DNA of 37,298 nucleotides. Origin: Burkholderiales bacterium. Its GTDB lineage: Bacteria; Pseudomonadota; Gammaproteobacteria; Burkholderiales; Burkholderiaceae_C. The stretch is taken from assembly GCA_947446685.1 (NCBI GenBank), contig CANFIC010000005.1, positions 1-37,298 of the forward strand, in the 5' to 3' direction. The notes beneath the pieces are model-generated. The model did not search any database and was not told where the DNA came from. It saw nothing but the letters and a program-made list of their open reading frames with translations. This document shows positions 7,894 through 17,052 of the stretch, piece by piece. The position numbers and the translations under genes were made by a program. The first letter of the stretch is position 1, and each line of letters begins with the position of its first letter.

Positions 7894-9021
7894 ATGCAAG
7901 CAGTGACCCCAATCCCGCCAACGCATCACGCCAGCGATCTCAGCGCGATGCAGCATGCCCTGGCATTGGCCGGTCTGGCGATAGGCTTGTCCGACCCCAA
8001 CCCGAGAGTCGGCTGTGTCATCGTGGCTGCCGATGGTGCAGTCATCGGCACCGGCCATACCCAGGCCAGCGGCCAGGCCCATGCCGAGGTGATGGCCTTG
8101 CAGGACGCTCGAAGGCGCGGCGCATCGCTGCGAGGCGCCACCGCCTACGTGACGCTGGAGCCTTGTTCCCATCATGGCCGCACGCCGCCTTGCTGCGACG
8201 CGCTGATTGCAGCCGGCCTGCTGCGCGTTGTCGCCGCGATCGCCGACCCCAACCCACTGGTCAGTGGTGCCGGCATGGCCAGAATTCACGCGGCAGGCAT
8301 CATCGCCGAGACCGGTCTGCTGGCGCAAGAAGCCGAACAGTTGAACATTGGATTTTTCTCGCGAATGCGGCGTGGCCGGCCATTTTTGCGTCTGAAAATT
8401 GCCGCTTCGCTGGACGGTAGAACCGCCCTGCCCAACGGCGCAAGCCAATGGATCACCGGCGAAGCCGCCAGGCGCGATGGACATGGCTGGCGCAAACGCG
8501 CCGGCGCCATCATGACCGGCATCGGCACCTTGCGCGACGACAACCCAAGGCTCGATGTGCGCCTGGTCGAGACAGCGTTGCAACCGCTGCGTGTCGTGAT
8601 TGATTCGAAACTTGAAACGACCAGCGGCGCGCGCCTGCTGGCGCCTCCGGGCCGGACGCTGATTTATTGCGCGGTCGAGCCCGAGGGCGCCAAAGCCGCG
8701 GCCTTGAGAAGCGTTGGCGCGGAACTTTGTTGCCTGGCCGGCGCGCAGGGCAAGGTCGATCTGGCTGCGGTCTTGGCTGATCTGGGGCGGCGCGGCATCA
8801 ATGAATTACATATCGAAGCCGGCCACAAGCTCAATGGTTCGCTGCTGCGCGAAGGTCTGGTCGATGAGTTGCTGGTCTATCTGGCACCGAAACTGCTCGG
8901 CCTGGGCCGCGAGATGGCCGCGTTCGGCCCGCTGGAATCCTTGCAGGAGGCGCTGCAATGGCAATGGCTTGACTGCCAGTTGATCGGCGAGGACCTGCGT
9001 TTGCGTTTGCGTCCTCGCTGA
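7894..9021 (+). CDS. ribD: Bifunctional riboflavin deaminase/reductase
   Basis: Two-domain enzyme, 375 aa, for the second and third steps of riboflavin synthesis (deamination of the pyrimidine, then reduction of the ribosyl side chain). The N-terminal deaminase has the zinc site 'HAEVMAL' (His63, Glu65) and '[13 protein letters not shown]' (Cys91, Cys100). The C-terminal reductase begins near '[20 protein letters not shown]' and contains '[12 protein letters not shown]' and '[15 protein letters not shown]'. It is followed 46 bases later by ribBA. I see no FMN riboswitch in the short gaps before or after it. Confidence 0.96.
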   Translation: MQAVTPIPPTHHASDLSAMQHALALAGLAIGLSDPNPRVGCVIVAADGAVIGTGHTQASGQAHAEVMALQDARRRGASLRGATAYVTLEPCSHHGRTPPCCDALIAAGLLRVVAAIADPNPLVSGAGMARIHAAGIIAETGLLAQEAEQLNIGFFSRMRRGRPFLRLKIAASLDGRTALPNGASQWITGEAARRDGHGWRKRAGAIMTGIGTLRDDNPRLDVRLVETALQPLRVVIDSKLETTSGARLLAPPGRTLIYCAVEPEGAKAAALRSVGAELCCLAGAQGKVDLAAVLADLGRRGINELHIEAGHKLNGSLLREGLVDELLVYLAPKLLGLGREMAAFGPLESLQEALQWQWLDCQLIGEDLRLRLRPR

Positions 9022-9067
9022 GTTTGCATTCAAAGGGCTGCTGCGGCGCCCACTTACAATCGAAGCT

Positions 9068-10177
9068 ATGTCCATATCCCCTGTATCCGAGCTGGTTGCC
9101 GAACTGGCAGCCGGTCGCATGGTTATTCTGGTCGACGAAGAAGATCGCGAAAACGAAGGCGACCTTGTCATGGCGGCCGACCATGTGACGCCTGAAGCAA
9201 TCAATTTCATGGCCAGATTCGGCCGAGGCCTGATCTGTCTGACGCTGACGCGCGAACGCTGCGAGCGGCTGCAATTGCCGCCGATGGCGAGCCGCAACGG
9301 CACCAAACATGGCACCGCTTTCACCGTCTCAATCGAGGCCGCTACCGGCGTGACCACCGGAATTTCAGCCGCCGACCGAGCCCGTACCGTGCAGGCTGCA
9401 GTGGCTCGTCACGCAGTCGCGCGCGATCTGGTGCAACCGGGGCATATCTTTCCCTTGCAAGCGCAGGAAGGCGGGGTGCTGATGCGCGCCGGCCACACTG
9501 AAGCCGGTTGCGATTTCGCCCGCATGGCCGGGCTTGAGCCAGCCGCAGTCATCTGCGAGATCATGAATGACGACGGCACGATGGCCAGGCTCCCTGACCT
9601 GGTGCTGTTCGCCAAAGAACATGGTCTCAAGATCGGCACAATTGCCGATCTGATCGAGCATCGCAGTCGCAATGAGTCGCTGATCAAGCGCGAGTCCCAA
9701 CGCAAGCTGCAGACCGCCCAAGGCGAGTTTGATTGCACGGTTTTCAGCGATCGTACCGGCGCCATCCACATGGCCTTGACCCATGGTCAATGGAATGACA
9801 GCGATGAGGTGCTGGTTCGGGTGCACGAGCCCTTGTCGGTGCTGGACCTCCTCGACAGCGGTTCCGGCGGACATTCCTGGCCTCTGCCTGCGGCCTTGGC
9901 TGAAATCAAGAAAGCGCCGCAAGGCGTGGCGGTGCTGCTCAACTGCAGTGACGACGCAGGCACATTGCTGAGCCGTTTGCAGACCATTCCGGTGCAGTCG
10001 CCGCCTGAGATTCAGCCGCGCATGATGGACCTGCGTACTTACGGCGTCGGCGCACAGATCCTGAGAGAACTCGGCGTGCACCGAATGCGGCTTCTGGGCA
10101 GTCCGCGCCGCATGCCGAGCATGACGGGCTACGGTCTCGACGTCACCGGTTTCAAATCTCCCGAGCCAAAGAACTGA
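9068..10177 (+). CDS. ribBA: 3,4-DHBP synthase fused to a degenerate GTP cyclohydrolase II domain (RibBX type)
   Basis: 369 aa. The N-terminal RibB domain (about 1-205) is complete, with the acidic metal/substrate loop '[10 protein letters not shown]' near 23-32, 'GLICLTLT', '[10 protein letters not shown]', and '[16 protein letters not shown]'. It converts ribulose 5-phosphate to the four-carbon unit for lumazine. The C-terminal part (about 206-369) aligns in outline with RibA ('[17 protein letters not shown]' near 320), but the zinc-binding and catalytic stretch with three cysteines (C-x2-G-D-x-F-x-S-x-x-C-x-C) is absent; the corresponding region reads '[12 protein letters not shown]'. It therefore probably lacks cyclohydrolase activity, like described RibBX proteins, and a separate ribA should exist elsewhere. 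Confidence 0.92.
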   Translation: MSISPVSELVAELAAGRMVILVDEEDRENEGDLVMAADHVTPEAINFMARFGRGLICLTLTRERCERLQLPPMASRNGTKHGTAFTVSIEAATGVTTGISAADRARTVQAAVARHAVARDLVQPGHIFPLQAQEGGVLMRAGHTEAGCDFARMAGLEPAAVICEIMNDDGTMARLPDLVLFAKEHGLKIGTIADLIEHRSRNESLIKRESQRKLQTAQGEFDCTVFSDRTGAIHMALTHGQWNDSDEVLVRVHEPLSVLDLLDSGSGGHSWPLPAALAEIKKAPQGVAVLLNCSDDAGTLLSRLQTIPVQSPPEIQPRMMDLRTYGVGAQILRELGVHRMRLLGSPRRMPSMTGYGLDVTGFKSPEPKN

Positions 10178-10185
10178 GGACTGCG

Positions 10186-10656
10186 ATGCAAGGATCCGAG
10201 CAGGGGCAAGCTTCTCAAGCCTCATTGAATGGCCAAGACCTGCGCATCGGCATCGTGCAAGCGCGCTTCAACCATGACATCACCTGCCGCCTGGCCGAAG
10301 CCTGCCAGGCCGAGTTGCTGCGGCTAGGCGTGGCTGAAAAACATATCCGTCTGGTGACCGTGCCCGGCGCATTGGAAGTGGCATTGGCATTGAATGCCTT
10401 GGCCGACAGCGAAGACTATGACGCTCTGGTGGCGCTGGGTTGCATCATCCGCGGCGAAACCTATCACTTCGAGTTGGTCGCCAACGAAAGCGGCGCGGCC
10501 GTCACGCGCCTTTCGCTGGACCATCAGATACCCATCGCCAACGCCATCCTGACGGTTGAAAACGAAGCGCAAGCCTGGGCACGCGCCGAGGACAAAGGTC
10601 GCGACGCAGCCCGTGTGGCGATCGAAATGGCAAATTTAATGGAAGAACTGCAGTGA
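10186..10656 (+). CDS. ribH: 6,7-dimethyl-8-ribityllumazine synthase
   Basis: 156-aa lumazine synthase, penultimate step of riboflavin synthesis. Seen: '[15 protein letters not shown]' at the N-terminus, '[11 protein letters not shown]', the active-site stretch '[20 protein letters not shown]' containing the catalytic His, and '[15 protein letters not shown]'. GAGGA lies just upstream of the ATG. It follows ribBA closely and overlaps nusB by GTGA. Confidence 0.97.
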   Translation: MQGSEQGQASQASLNGQDLRIGIVQARFNHDITCRLAEACQAELLRLGVAEKHIRLVTVPGALEVALALNALADSEDYDALVALGCIIRGETYHFELVANESGAAVTRLSLDHQIPIANAILTVENEAQAWARAEDKGRDAARVAIEMANLMEELQ

Positions 10657-11159
10657 TCACCAACGACAGCGTCACCTCTCCCGCAGCCGAGAAGGCACCG
10701 CGAGCGCAACCGAAATCGGCTCGCCGCCGCTCGCGTGAAAGCGCCTTGCAGGGTCTTTATCAATGGCTGATTACAGGTGACGATGTCGCCACCATCGACG
10801 CCCACATACATGAACAAGAAGGGTTCAACAAGGTCGACCGGGCCCATTACGACGCCTTGCTGAGCGGCTGCATCATGGAAGCCGCCGACCTCGACAGCAT
10901 GTTGTCGCGTCATGTCGACCGCAAGACCACCGAGCTGTCGCCGATCGAACATGGTGTGCTGATGATCGGCGCCTACGAGCTGAAGCATTGCGTCGACATT
11001 CCCTACAGAGTGGTGATCAACGAGGCCGTCGAGCTGGCCAAATCATTTGGTGGAACCGACGGACATAAATATGTCAACGGTGTGCTCGACCGCACAGCCG
11101 GCGACCTGCGGCCGCTGGAAGTGGCTGCGCGCAATTCGGCAAAAAAATCAGCGCGATGA
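10653..11159 (+). CDS. nusB: Transcription antitermination factor NusB
   Basis: 168-aa all-helical RNA-binding protein of the rRNA antitermination complex. The start is GTG at 10653, overlapping the ribH stop (GTGA). Family landmarks: '[16 protein letters not shown]', '[12 protein letters not shown]', '[16 protein letters not shown]' and '[29 protein letters not shown]'. An N-terminal basic Ala/Pro extension of about 30 residues precedes the conserved core. The ribH-nusB pairing is widespread in proteobacteria. Confidence 0.96.
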   Translation: MITNDSVTSPAAEKAPRAQPKSARRRSRESALQGLYQWLITGDDVATIDAHIHEQEGFNKVDRAHYDALLSGCIMEAADLDSMLSRHVDRKTTELSPIEHGVLMIGAYELKHCVDIPYRVVINEAVELAKSFGGTDGHKYVNGVLDRTAGDLRPLEVAARNSAKKSAR

Positions 11160-12340
11160 AACTGGCCGGGCGGCTCGACCAGATCGAACCCTTCTACGTC
11201 ATGGAATGCGCCAAGGCTGCGGCTGAAATGGCGCGCAGTCCGGTTTGCGACCCGGCCCTTGGTGGCCGGCGCATGCTCTACCTGAACATCGGTGAGCCTG
11301 ACTTTGTCGCACCCCTCGCAGTTCAGCAAGCAGCGCGCGATTGCATCGACGCCGGCCGCACCCAGTATCTGCCCGCCACCGGCTTGCCAGCGCTGCGCCG
11401 GGCAGTCTCGGGCTGGTACCGGCAACGTTTCGAGCTCGACATCGCCGTGGAACGCATCGTCATTACCGCCGGCGCATCGGCGGCGCTGCAACTCGCCTGC
11501 TTGGCCTTGTTCGAGCGCGGCGACGAAGTGCTGATGCCTGACCCCTGCTATCCCTGCAACCGGCATTTTGTCGCTGCCACCGATGCGCTGGCCGTGCTGC
11601 TGCCGGCCGGGCCTGAGCAGCGCTTCCAACCCGGCAGCGCCCAGGTCTGTGCCGCCTGGAATCCGGCCACCCGCGGCGTGCTGCTGGCTTCGCCCAGCAA
11701 CCCGACCGGCACTTCGATCGCGCCACAGGAAATGCAGGCCATCGTCGAAGCGGTACGTGCGCGTGGCGGCGTCACCATCGTTGATGAAATCTACCTCGGT
11801 CTCAGCTATGACGCCCGCTTCGAACGCAGCGCGCTGGAGTTTGGCGACGATGTGATTTCGGTGAACAGTTTTTCCAAATATTTCGGTATGACCGGTTGGC
11901 GCCTCGGTTGGCTGGTGCTGCCGCCGGAACTGGTAGCCCCGGTGGAGAAACTGACCCAGAACCTCTTCATCTGCGCCTCCAGCATCGCCCAATATGCGGC
12001 GCTGGCCTGCTTTGAGCCCGCTTCGATTGCCGAATATGAACGGCGCCGACAGGCCTTTCGCGAGCGTCGTGATTACATCGTGCCGGCCTTGCAGGCATTG
12101 GGATTGAAAGTGCCGGTCATGCCGGACGGGGCTTTTTATGTCTGGATCGACTGCTCGGACTTCTGCTCTGACAGCTGGAAATTCGCCTTCGACCTGATGC
12201 AGAGCAGCCAGTTGGCGCTGACGCCAGGCCGCGATTTCGGCCGCGCAGGCAGCGAACGCTGGCTGCGGCTTTCCTTCGCCAGCAGCATGGCCGATCTGCA
12301 AGAAGCCGTGCGCCGATTGGCGGTTGCGCTGCACCGATGA
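11156..12340 (+). CDS. PLP-dependent class I/II aminotransferase
   Basis: 394-aa fold-type I aminotransferase, cytoplasmic. Visible residues: 'NIGEPDF' near 44-50, 'SNPTG' (181-185), 'IVDEIYLGL' with the pyridine-binding Asp210 and Tyr213, PLP Schiff-base Lys241 in '[16 protein letters not shown]', and '[10 protein letters not shown]' near the C-terminus. This places it in the aspartate/alanine-type subgroup; substrate is not assignable. It overlaps nusB and ybgC by 4 bases, an arrangement I know from other betaproteobacteria. Confidence 0.88.
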   Translation: MKLAGRLDQIEPFYVMECAKAAAEMARSPVCDPALGGRRMLYLNIGEPDFVAPLAVQQAARDCIDAGRTQYLPATGLPALRRAVSGWYRQRFELDIAVERIVITAGASAALQLACLALFERGDEVLMPDPCYPCNRHFVAATDALAVLLPAGPEQRFQPGSAQVCAAWNPATRGVLLASPSNPTGTSIAPQEMQAIVEAVRARGGVTIVDEIYLGLSYDARFERSALEFGDDVISVNSFSKYFGMTGWRLGWLVLPPELVAPVEKLTQNLFICASSIAQYAALACFEPASIAEYERRRQAFRERRDYIVPALQALGLKVPVMPDGAFYVWIDCSDFCSDSWKFAFDLMQSSQLALTPGRDFGRAGSERWLRLSFASSMADLQEAVRRLAVALHR

Positions 12341-12756
12341 TGGCTGCCTTCAACCATCAATTGCGCGTCTACTGGGAGGACACCGATGCCGGGGGCGTCG
12401 TGTTCTATGCCAACTATCTGAAGTTCTTCGAGCGCGCACGCACTGAATGGCTGCGCAGACTGGGCTTCGAACAGCAGTCGATGCGCATGCAGGACGGGGT
12501 GATGTTCATCGTCAGCCACACCGATGTACGCTACCTTAAACCGGCAAGGCTTGACGACTTGCTGCAGATCAGCGTCGAGCCGCGCGACATCGGCCGGGCC
12601 AGCATGAATTTGTTCCAGCAGGCGCGGTGCGGCGAGCGCCTGCTGGCTGAAGGACAGATCCGCATCGGCTGCGTGCAAAGCAGCAGCCAACTCGATTTCA
12701 AACCCAGCCGTATTCCGGCCGCCTTGATGGCAGCCCTACAAGCGAAGCAGCCATGA
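12337..12756 (+). CDS. ybgC: Acyl-CoA thioesterase YbgC
   Basis: 139-aa hot-dog-fold thioesterase, first gene of the classical tol-pal cluster. The signature 'VYWEDTDAGGVVFYANYLKFFERARTEWLR' spans 11-40, with the catalytic Asp17. It overlaps the aminotransferase at its start and tolQ at its end by ATGA junctions. Known homologues act on short or long acyl-CoAs and are linked to phospholipid metabolism. Confidence 0.93.
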   Translation: MMAAFNHQLRVYWEDTDAGGVVFYANYLKFFERARTEWLRRLGFEQQSMRMQDGVMFIVSHTDVRYLKPARLDDLLQISVEPRDIGRASMNLFQQARCGERLLAEGQIRIGCVQSSSQLDFKPSRIPAALMAALQAKQP

Positions 12757-13424
12757 ACCAAGACCTTTCCATCGTCGCGCTGATCCTGCATGCCAGCCTG
12801 CCCGTACAAATGGTGATTGCCTGCCTGCTGGCGGTCTCGCTGGCGAGCTGGAGCGTGATTTTCAGCAAACTGATTTCAATCTCGCGCATCAAAAGCGGCA
12901 ATGAAGCTTTCGAGCAGGAGTTCTGGTCGGGCAAGAACCTCAACGATCTCTACGGCAGCGTGTCCAGACGTGAAAACGGCGCACCACTGGAACGTATCTT
13001 CGTTTCCGGCATGCGTGAATTCCTGAAACTACGCGAACGCCGCGTCACCGAATCGGGCGCCCTGCTCGACGGCGCGCGCCGGGCCATGCGAGCCAGTTAC
13101 CAGCGCGAAATGGACGTGATGGAAAGCCAGTTGTCCTTCCTCGCTTCGGTCGGCTCGGTCTCGCCCTATGTCGGGTTGTTCGGCACCATCTGGGGCATCA
13201 TGCATGCCTTTGTCGGCCTGTCCAATTTGCAGCAGGTCACACTCGCCACCGTCGCCCCCGGCATCGCCGAGGCCCTGGTCGCCACTGCAATCGGCCTGTT
13301 TGCTGCTATCCCTGCAGTGCTGGCCTACAACCGCTTCGCGCGCCAGATCGACCGCAGTGCGATCACGCTGGAGTCCTTCATCGAGGAGTTCTCCAACATC
13401 CTGCAACGCAGCGCAACGGTCTGA
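12753..13424 (+). CDS. tolQ: Tol-Pal proton channel subunit TolQ
   Basis: 223-aa inner-membrane protein of the MotA/TolQ/ExbB family. Three hydrophobic helices are visible (about 15-40, 128-155 and 168-192); the second holds the conserved 'SVGSVSPYVGLFGTIWGIMHAF' region and the third 'GIAEALVATAIGLFAAIPAVLAYN'. With TolR it forms the proton-driven motor that energises TolA for outer-membrane constriction during division. Confidence 0.95.
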   Translation: MNQDLSIVALILHASLPVQMVIACLLAVSLASWSVIFSKLISISRIKSGNEAFEQEFWSGKNLNDLYGSVSRRENGAPLERIFVSGMREFLKLRERRVTESGALLDGARRAMRASYQREMDVMESQLSFLASVGSVSPYVGLFGTIWGIMHAFVGLSNLQQVTLATVAPGIAEALVATAIGLFAAIPAVLAYNRFARQIDRSAITLESFIEEFSNILQRSATV

Positions 13425-13427
13425 GTC

Positions 13428-13865
13428 ATGGCGGCCATCAGCAACCGCGGCGCACGCCGCCGCCGCACGATCAACGAGATCAATATGGTGCCCTTCATCG
13501 ACGTGATGCTGGTGCTGTTGATCATCTTCATGATCAGTGCGCCGTTGATCACCACCGGCGTCGTCGATCTGCCCAGCGTCGGCAAGAGCCGCACCCAACC
13601 TGAACATGTGATCAATGTGATCGTCGGTGCGGATGAGAAAATAAAGCTGAAGTTCGACAAGGATGAAGCAGTTCCGCTGCCGCTGAGCCGTCTGGCCGAG
13701 CAAGTCAGACAAGCGCAAGCAGGGGAAGCGACGACACCGGTCATCATCTCCGCCGACCGCAACGTCAAGTACGAAGCGGTGGTCAAGGTGATGGATTCTT
13801 TGCAGTCGGCAGGGATACAGCGGGTCGGACTGGCGGTACGCAATGGCGCGGCTGCCGGCAACTAA
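13428..13865 (+). CDS. tolR: Tol-Pal proton channel subunit TolR
   Basis: 145-aa ExbD/TolR family protein with a basic N-terminus, one transmembrane helix (about 21-42) containing the proton-conducting Asp25 in 'MVPFIDVMLVLLIIFM', and a periplasmic domain ending 'VVKVMDSLQSAGIQRVGLAV'. It starts 3 bases after tolQ. Confidence 0.95.
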   Translation: MAAISNRGARRRRTINEINMVPFIDVMLVLLIIFMISAPLITTGVVDLPSVGKSRTQPEHVINVIVGADEKIKLKFDKDEAVPLPLSRLAEQVRQAQAGEATTPVIISADRNVKYEAVVKVMDSLQSAGIQRVGLAVRNGAAAGN

Positions 13866-13889
13866 CGATCTGGCAAGGTCCGAACAGCG

Positions 13890-14777
13890 ATGACTGCCAA
13901 CTCCGTTCTTGATGCCGGGCCCTTGCTGCCGCCAAATGCGCCGGGGATGGCCCGCGGTCTGCTGTTTGCGATTGCGGCCCATGGCTTGCTGCTGGCAGCA
14001 TTGAGCGCCGGGGTCAGTTGGCGCACTGATCCATTGCCCGCCTTCGAGGCCGAGTTATGGTCCGCTGTGCCCCAGGCCGCAGCACCTCGCGAGGAACTGC
14101 CGCCACCCGCGCCGCCTGAAGCCGAACCCTTGCCCTTGCCCAAACCAGCGCCGGTTGAAGACCTGCAGGCCTTGCGCGATGCCGACATCGCGATCGCCAA
14201 AGCACGCGATGAAAAAAAGCGCGAGGCCTTGCGCCTGGCAGAGCTCGAGGCAGCGCGCAAGAAAGCCGCCTTGAAGGAACAGGCCGCCGAGCGCGAAAAG
14301 CAGGCCAAGATCAAGCAGGACAAGCTTGATGCCAAGCTCAAACAAGAAAAGCAGGAAAAACTGGCCAAGGAAGCCGAGGCCAAATTGCAGGCCAAGGCCG
14401 ACGCCAAGATAGCCGAGCAGCGCCAGGACAATCTGCGCCGCATCCAGGGCATGGCCGGTGCGAGCGGCGGCGCCAATGCCACCGGCAATGCGCTGCAGAG
14501 TTCAGGACCCAGCGCCAGCTATGGCGGGCGCATCAAGGCCCGCATCCGCCCCAACATCATCTACACCGACAGCGGCAGCGGTAACCCGGTGGCCGAAGTC
14601 GAAGTGCGCACAGCGCCCGATGGCACCATCATCTCGCGCAAGCTGCTCAAGCCCAGCGGCGATGCCGAATGGGACAAAGCCGTGCTGCGTGCGATCGACA
14701 AAACCGAATTGCTGCCGCGCGATGTCGATGGCCGCGTGCCAGCGCTGCTGGTGATCAGCTTCAAGCCGCAGGAATGA
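13890..14777 (+). CDS. tolA: TolA, periplasm-spanning Tol-Pal protein
   Basis: 295 aa in the TolA three-part layout: a cytoplasmic start and transmembrane helix (about 22-42), a Pro/Glu-rich linker and a long Lys/Ala/Glu-rich helix (about 90-190), and a C-terminal TonB/TolA-like domain starting near 'YGGRIKARIRPNIIY' and ending 'VPALLVISFKPQE'. The C-domain contacts TolB and Pal in other species. No tolB or pal follows; the 3' end instead overlaps the convergent bufC by 17 bases. Confidence 0.92.
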   Translation: MTANSVLDAGPLLPPNAPGMARGLLFAIAAHGLLLAALSAGVSWRTDPLPAFEAELWSAVPQAAAPREELPPPAPPEAEPLPLPKPAPVEDLQALRDADIAIAKARDEKKREALRLAELEAARKKAALKEQAAEREKQAKIKQDKLDAKLKQEKQEKLAKEAEAKLQAKADAKIAEQRQDNLRRIQGMAGASGGANATGNALQSSGPSASYGGRIKARIRPNIIYTDSGSGNPVAEVEVRTAPDGTIISRKLLKPSGDAEWDKAVLRAIDKTELLPRDVDGRVPALLVISFKPQE

Positions 14778-15513
14778 TCCGGGTAGCACCCTGCAGCCAG
14801 CCCTCGCGCAGCGCGGTTTGCAGCCAGACCGAAAAATCAAATCCAGCATCGACAGCGAAAGTCTGTTGCAGCGCAGCCTCTAGCGACCGGCCATCGATCA
14901 TTGCTTGTAGCAACTGCGAATCACCTTGACTCAGCCGCCGCCCCTGGACGCCCCAGCGCTCGCGCCAGAGCAAGACCGGAACGACCGTTTCTGAAGATTC
15001 GTCTCCCGCTTCGCCCGACCAAATCGACCAGGCCTCGGCCTGTACCTGCAGCAGGCTCAACCCCGCTGACAATTGCAAGCGCAACTGCGCCGGATCCTGA
15101 CTTGCCAGCAAGTCGAGCGACGCAGGGTCAAACGCCAGGTCAGCAGCGCGCAAGGCCAGATGCGCCGACCATTCAAGTCTTGCCAGATCGCAGAGCCAGT
15201 CATCCATTTTATCCTGCGCAGCCAGAAAACCTGCCAGCAGTTCTCCCCAGCCACCCAGGTCGGCTTTCTGCGGCGGATGACGGCGCCAGAATGCCCAGGC
15301 CATGTCCCGGAACGATGCTTCACCGATGATCAGCAGGACCTTCGGATAGACAGCAGCCAAAGCCCGTTCAGACAAGACCTGCGCGTTGACCTGGTAAGCC
15401 TGCAGCCCACGCTGCAACTCGACTGCAGTCAGCGGCACGATGCCGACGGGCCTGGACGCGCCGCTCAGCGCTGCCAGCAGCGCCCGCTGACGCGCAGCCA
15501 GAAACCCGCTCAT
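14761..15513 (-). CDS. bufC: DUF2063 protein, bufferin maturation partner BufC
   Basis: 250 aa. The ATG at 15513 overlaps the bufB stop (ATGA), which sets the start; a longer reading is antisense-like. The N-terminal 'FLAARQRALLAAL', 'LQAYQVNAQVLSERALAAVYPKVLLIIG' and 'FRDMAWAFWRRHPP' follow the DUF2063 pattern, with a C-terminal half rich in Leu and Gln. Proteins of this family accompany DUF692/MNIO enzymes and are thought to recruit the precursor peptide; the historical label 'putative DNA-binding domain' is misleading. Last gene of the minus-strand operon, its stop inside the 3' end of convergent tolA. Confidence 0.82.
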   Translation of the reverse strand: MSGFLAARQRALLAALSGASRPVGIVPLTAVELQRGLQAYQVNAQVLSERALAAVYPKVLLIIGEASFRDMAWAFWRRHPPQKADLGGWGELLAGFLAAQDKMDDWLCDLARLEWSAHLALRAADLAFDPASLDLLASQDPAQLRLQLSAGLSLLQVQAEAWSIWSGEAGDESSETVVPVLLWRERWGVQGRRLSQGDSQLLQAMIDGRSLEAALQQTFAVDAGFDFSVWLQTALREGWLQGATRIIPAA

Positions 15514-16349
15514 GCAGCCCCCTGCAGTTGTCTGGCCTTGTCGGCCTCGGCCAGCAGAACGTCCAGCGCCGGAATGGCGGTATCCCATTCGATCAGGCTT
15601 GGTACCGAACCACAGGTCTTCAAAGCATGGGCGTAGACCTGCCAGACCAGATCTGGCACCCTGCTGCCATGGTCGTCGATGACGATGCCCGGCAGTTCGG
15701 CATGGCCCGCCAGATGGATCTCGCCGACGCAATCGCTGCGCAACTGGTCGATCCATTCACAGGCCTGGCGCAGCGCCGCATCGCGGTCAGCGCCCTGATT
15801 GCGGGCGTTGACGACCAGGTTGTTGACGTCGAGCAGCACACCGCAGCCGCTGCACCTCGTCAGCTGATTGAAGAACTCGGGCTCGGACATTTGTTCGCAG
15901 TCATCCCAGGCCAGGTAGGCACTGATGTTCTCGACCAGGATCTGGCGGCCAAGCCGCTCCTGCACTTGCTGGACATGGGACACCATCAGATCGAGGCAGG
16001 CCGAACTGAATGGAATCGGCAGCAAATCGTTGCCATGGATCGCAGCATCCCCCGCATGAATACGGGAAAAGCTCGCATGGTCCGAGACGAACAAAGGCTG
16101 CACAAGCTCGACCAATCCAGCCAGCCGGTCCAGATGCCACCGGTCGAGACCGCAGGCCGAACCCAGCGATAAGCCGACACCATGCAGACTGACCGGATAT
16201 TGCTCGCGGCAGGCTTTCAGCAACTGCAACGATGCCCCGCCGGGCGCAAAGAAATTTTCGGAATGCACTTCGACAAAATCCAGTGCCGGCAACAACTCGA
16301 GCAGCTGTTGATAATGCGGCTGGCGCCAGCCAATCCCGACCATCGTCAA
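15510..16349 (-). CDS. bufB: DUF692/MNIO multinuclear iron oxidase, bufferin maturase BufB
   Basis: 279-aa TIM-barrel enzyme of the MNIO (MbnB-like) family. These use a multi-iron site to oxidise cysteines of RiPP precursors. Candidate ligands are all present: 'EVHSENFF' (His29, Glu31), 'SLHGVGLSLG' (His56), 'VSDHASFS' (Asp90, His91), 'LVENISAYL' (Glu140), 'LLDVNNLVVNARN' (Asp174, Asn176), 'EIHLAGHAE' (His212, His216), 'IDDHGSRV' (Asp226, His227) and 'LIEWDTAIP' (Glu254). It overlaps pcp at its start and bufC at its end (ATGA each). Pairing with a DUF2282 precursor and DUF2063 protein identifies a bufferin-type system, known to handle copper in Caulobacter and others. Confidence 0.92.
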   Translation of the reverse strand: MTMVGIGWRQPHYQQLLELLPALDFVEVHSENFFAPGGASLQLLKACREQYPVSLHGVGLSLGSACGLDRWHLDRLAGLVELVQPLFVSDHASFSRIHAGDAAIHGNDLLPIPFSSACLDLMVSHVQQVQERLGRQILVENISAYLAWDDCEQMSEPEFFNQLTRCSGCGVLLDVNNLVVNARNQGADRDAALRQACEWIDQLRSDCVGEIHLAGHAELPGIVIDDHGSRVPDLVWQVYAHALKTCGSVPSLIEWDTAIPALDVLLAEADKARQLQGAA

Positions 16350-16987
16350 GAGATCGTGCCAGCGCTTTCGCGCCGATCAGCCACCATCGGCCATGCCAGT
16401 TCAAGCGCCAGGCTCACTCCCGCCAGCATCTCGTCCAGCGCCATGCTGGGTTGGCCTGCCAACCTGGCTGCCTGAGCAGGCAACAAGGGCAGATGCATGA
16501 AGCCGCTGCGCACGCCGCTGCCATGCAAGGCATGCTGCAAACCGAAGAAAACATGGTTGCAGACAAAGGTGCCGGCAGTCTGTGACACGCTGGCAGGATG
16601 GCCTGCGGCCCGCAGCCCGGCCACCATCGTCTTGATCGGCAAGGTCGAGAAATAGGCTGCCGGCGCACCGACGACAACCGTCTGATCGATCGGCTGGGTT
16701 CCGGCGTTGTCGGCGATCCTGGCGTCGTCGATATTGATCGCGATCCGTTCGATTGAAAAGTCGCTGCGTCCACCCGCTTGACCCAGCGCCAGAACGAGGT
16801 CTGGATTGACTTCATCAATTGATTGCTGCAAGACCTTCAAGGCCTCGCCAAAGACACAGGGCAGCATCCTGGCAATGATGTTGACGCCAGCGATTTTCTG
16901 GCCACCGAGGGCCTTGGCGACCTCCCAGGACGGATTGATCTGCTCACCGCCAAAGGGTTCGAAACCGGTCAACAAAATCCTGCTCAT
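16346..16987 (-). CDS. pcp: Pyrrolidone-carboxylate (pyroglutamyl) peptidase
   Basis: 213-aa cytosolic cysteine peptidase of family C15, which removes N-terminal pyroglutamate from peptides. The catalytic triad is intact: Glu80 in 'SDFSIERIAIN', Cys143 in 'AGTFVCNHVFF' and His165 in 'SGFMHLPLLP'. The N-terminal 'ILLTGFEPFGG' is canonical. The gene lies between bufA and bufB: 65 bases after the bufA stop, and overlapping bufB by ATGA. Either it was captured as a housekeeping gene, or it acts in precursor processing or turnover; nothing in the BufA sequence shows an obvious pyroglutamate site. A C-terminal tail of about ten residues is non-conserved. Confidence 0.93.
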   Translation of the reverse strand: MSRILLTGFEPFGGEQINPSWEVAKALGGQKIAGVNIIARMLPCVFGEALKVLQQSIDEVNPDLVLALGQAGGRSDFSIERIAINIDDARIADNAGTQPIDQTVVVGAPAAYFSTLPIKTMVAGLRAAGHPASVSQTAGTFVCNHVFFGLQHALHGSGVRSGFMHLPLLPAQAARLAGQPSMALDEMLAGVSLALELAWPMVADRRESAGTIS

Positions 16988-17006
16988 CGCTGCAAATCCC
17001 CATCAA

Positions 17007-17019
17007 CTGCCCCTGGCAG
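17007..17019 (-). other. Small hairpin in the bufA-pcp gap
   Basis: CTGCC and GGCAG form a perfect 5-bp stem with a 3-nt loop, 34 bases after the bufA stop. There is no T-run, so it is not a strong terminator. It could protect the abundant precursor mRNA or reduce read-through to pcp-bufBC; this is only suggestive. Confidence 0.25.
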
Positions 17020-17052
17020 CACCGCTGAACTGTCTAGTGAATTCGGCCTGGC

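Noticed and set aside
9022-9067. FMN riboswitch before ribBA
   Set aside because: The gap is only 46 bases and lacks the conserved FMN aptamer segments; nothing similar lies before ribD.
11003-12334. 443-codon minus-strand frame
   Set aside because: Antisense to nusB and the aminotransferase, both with intact motifs; composition is His/Gln/Arg-rich, as in mirror frames of high-GC genes.
13029-13982. 317-codon minus-strand frame
   Set aside because: Antisense to tolQ, tolR and the start of tolA; His/Asp-rich mirror translation without family features.
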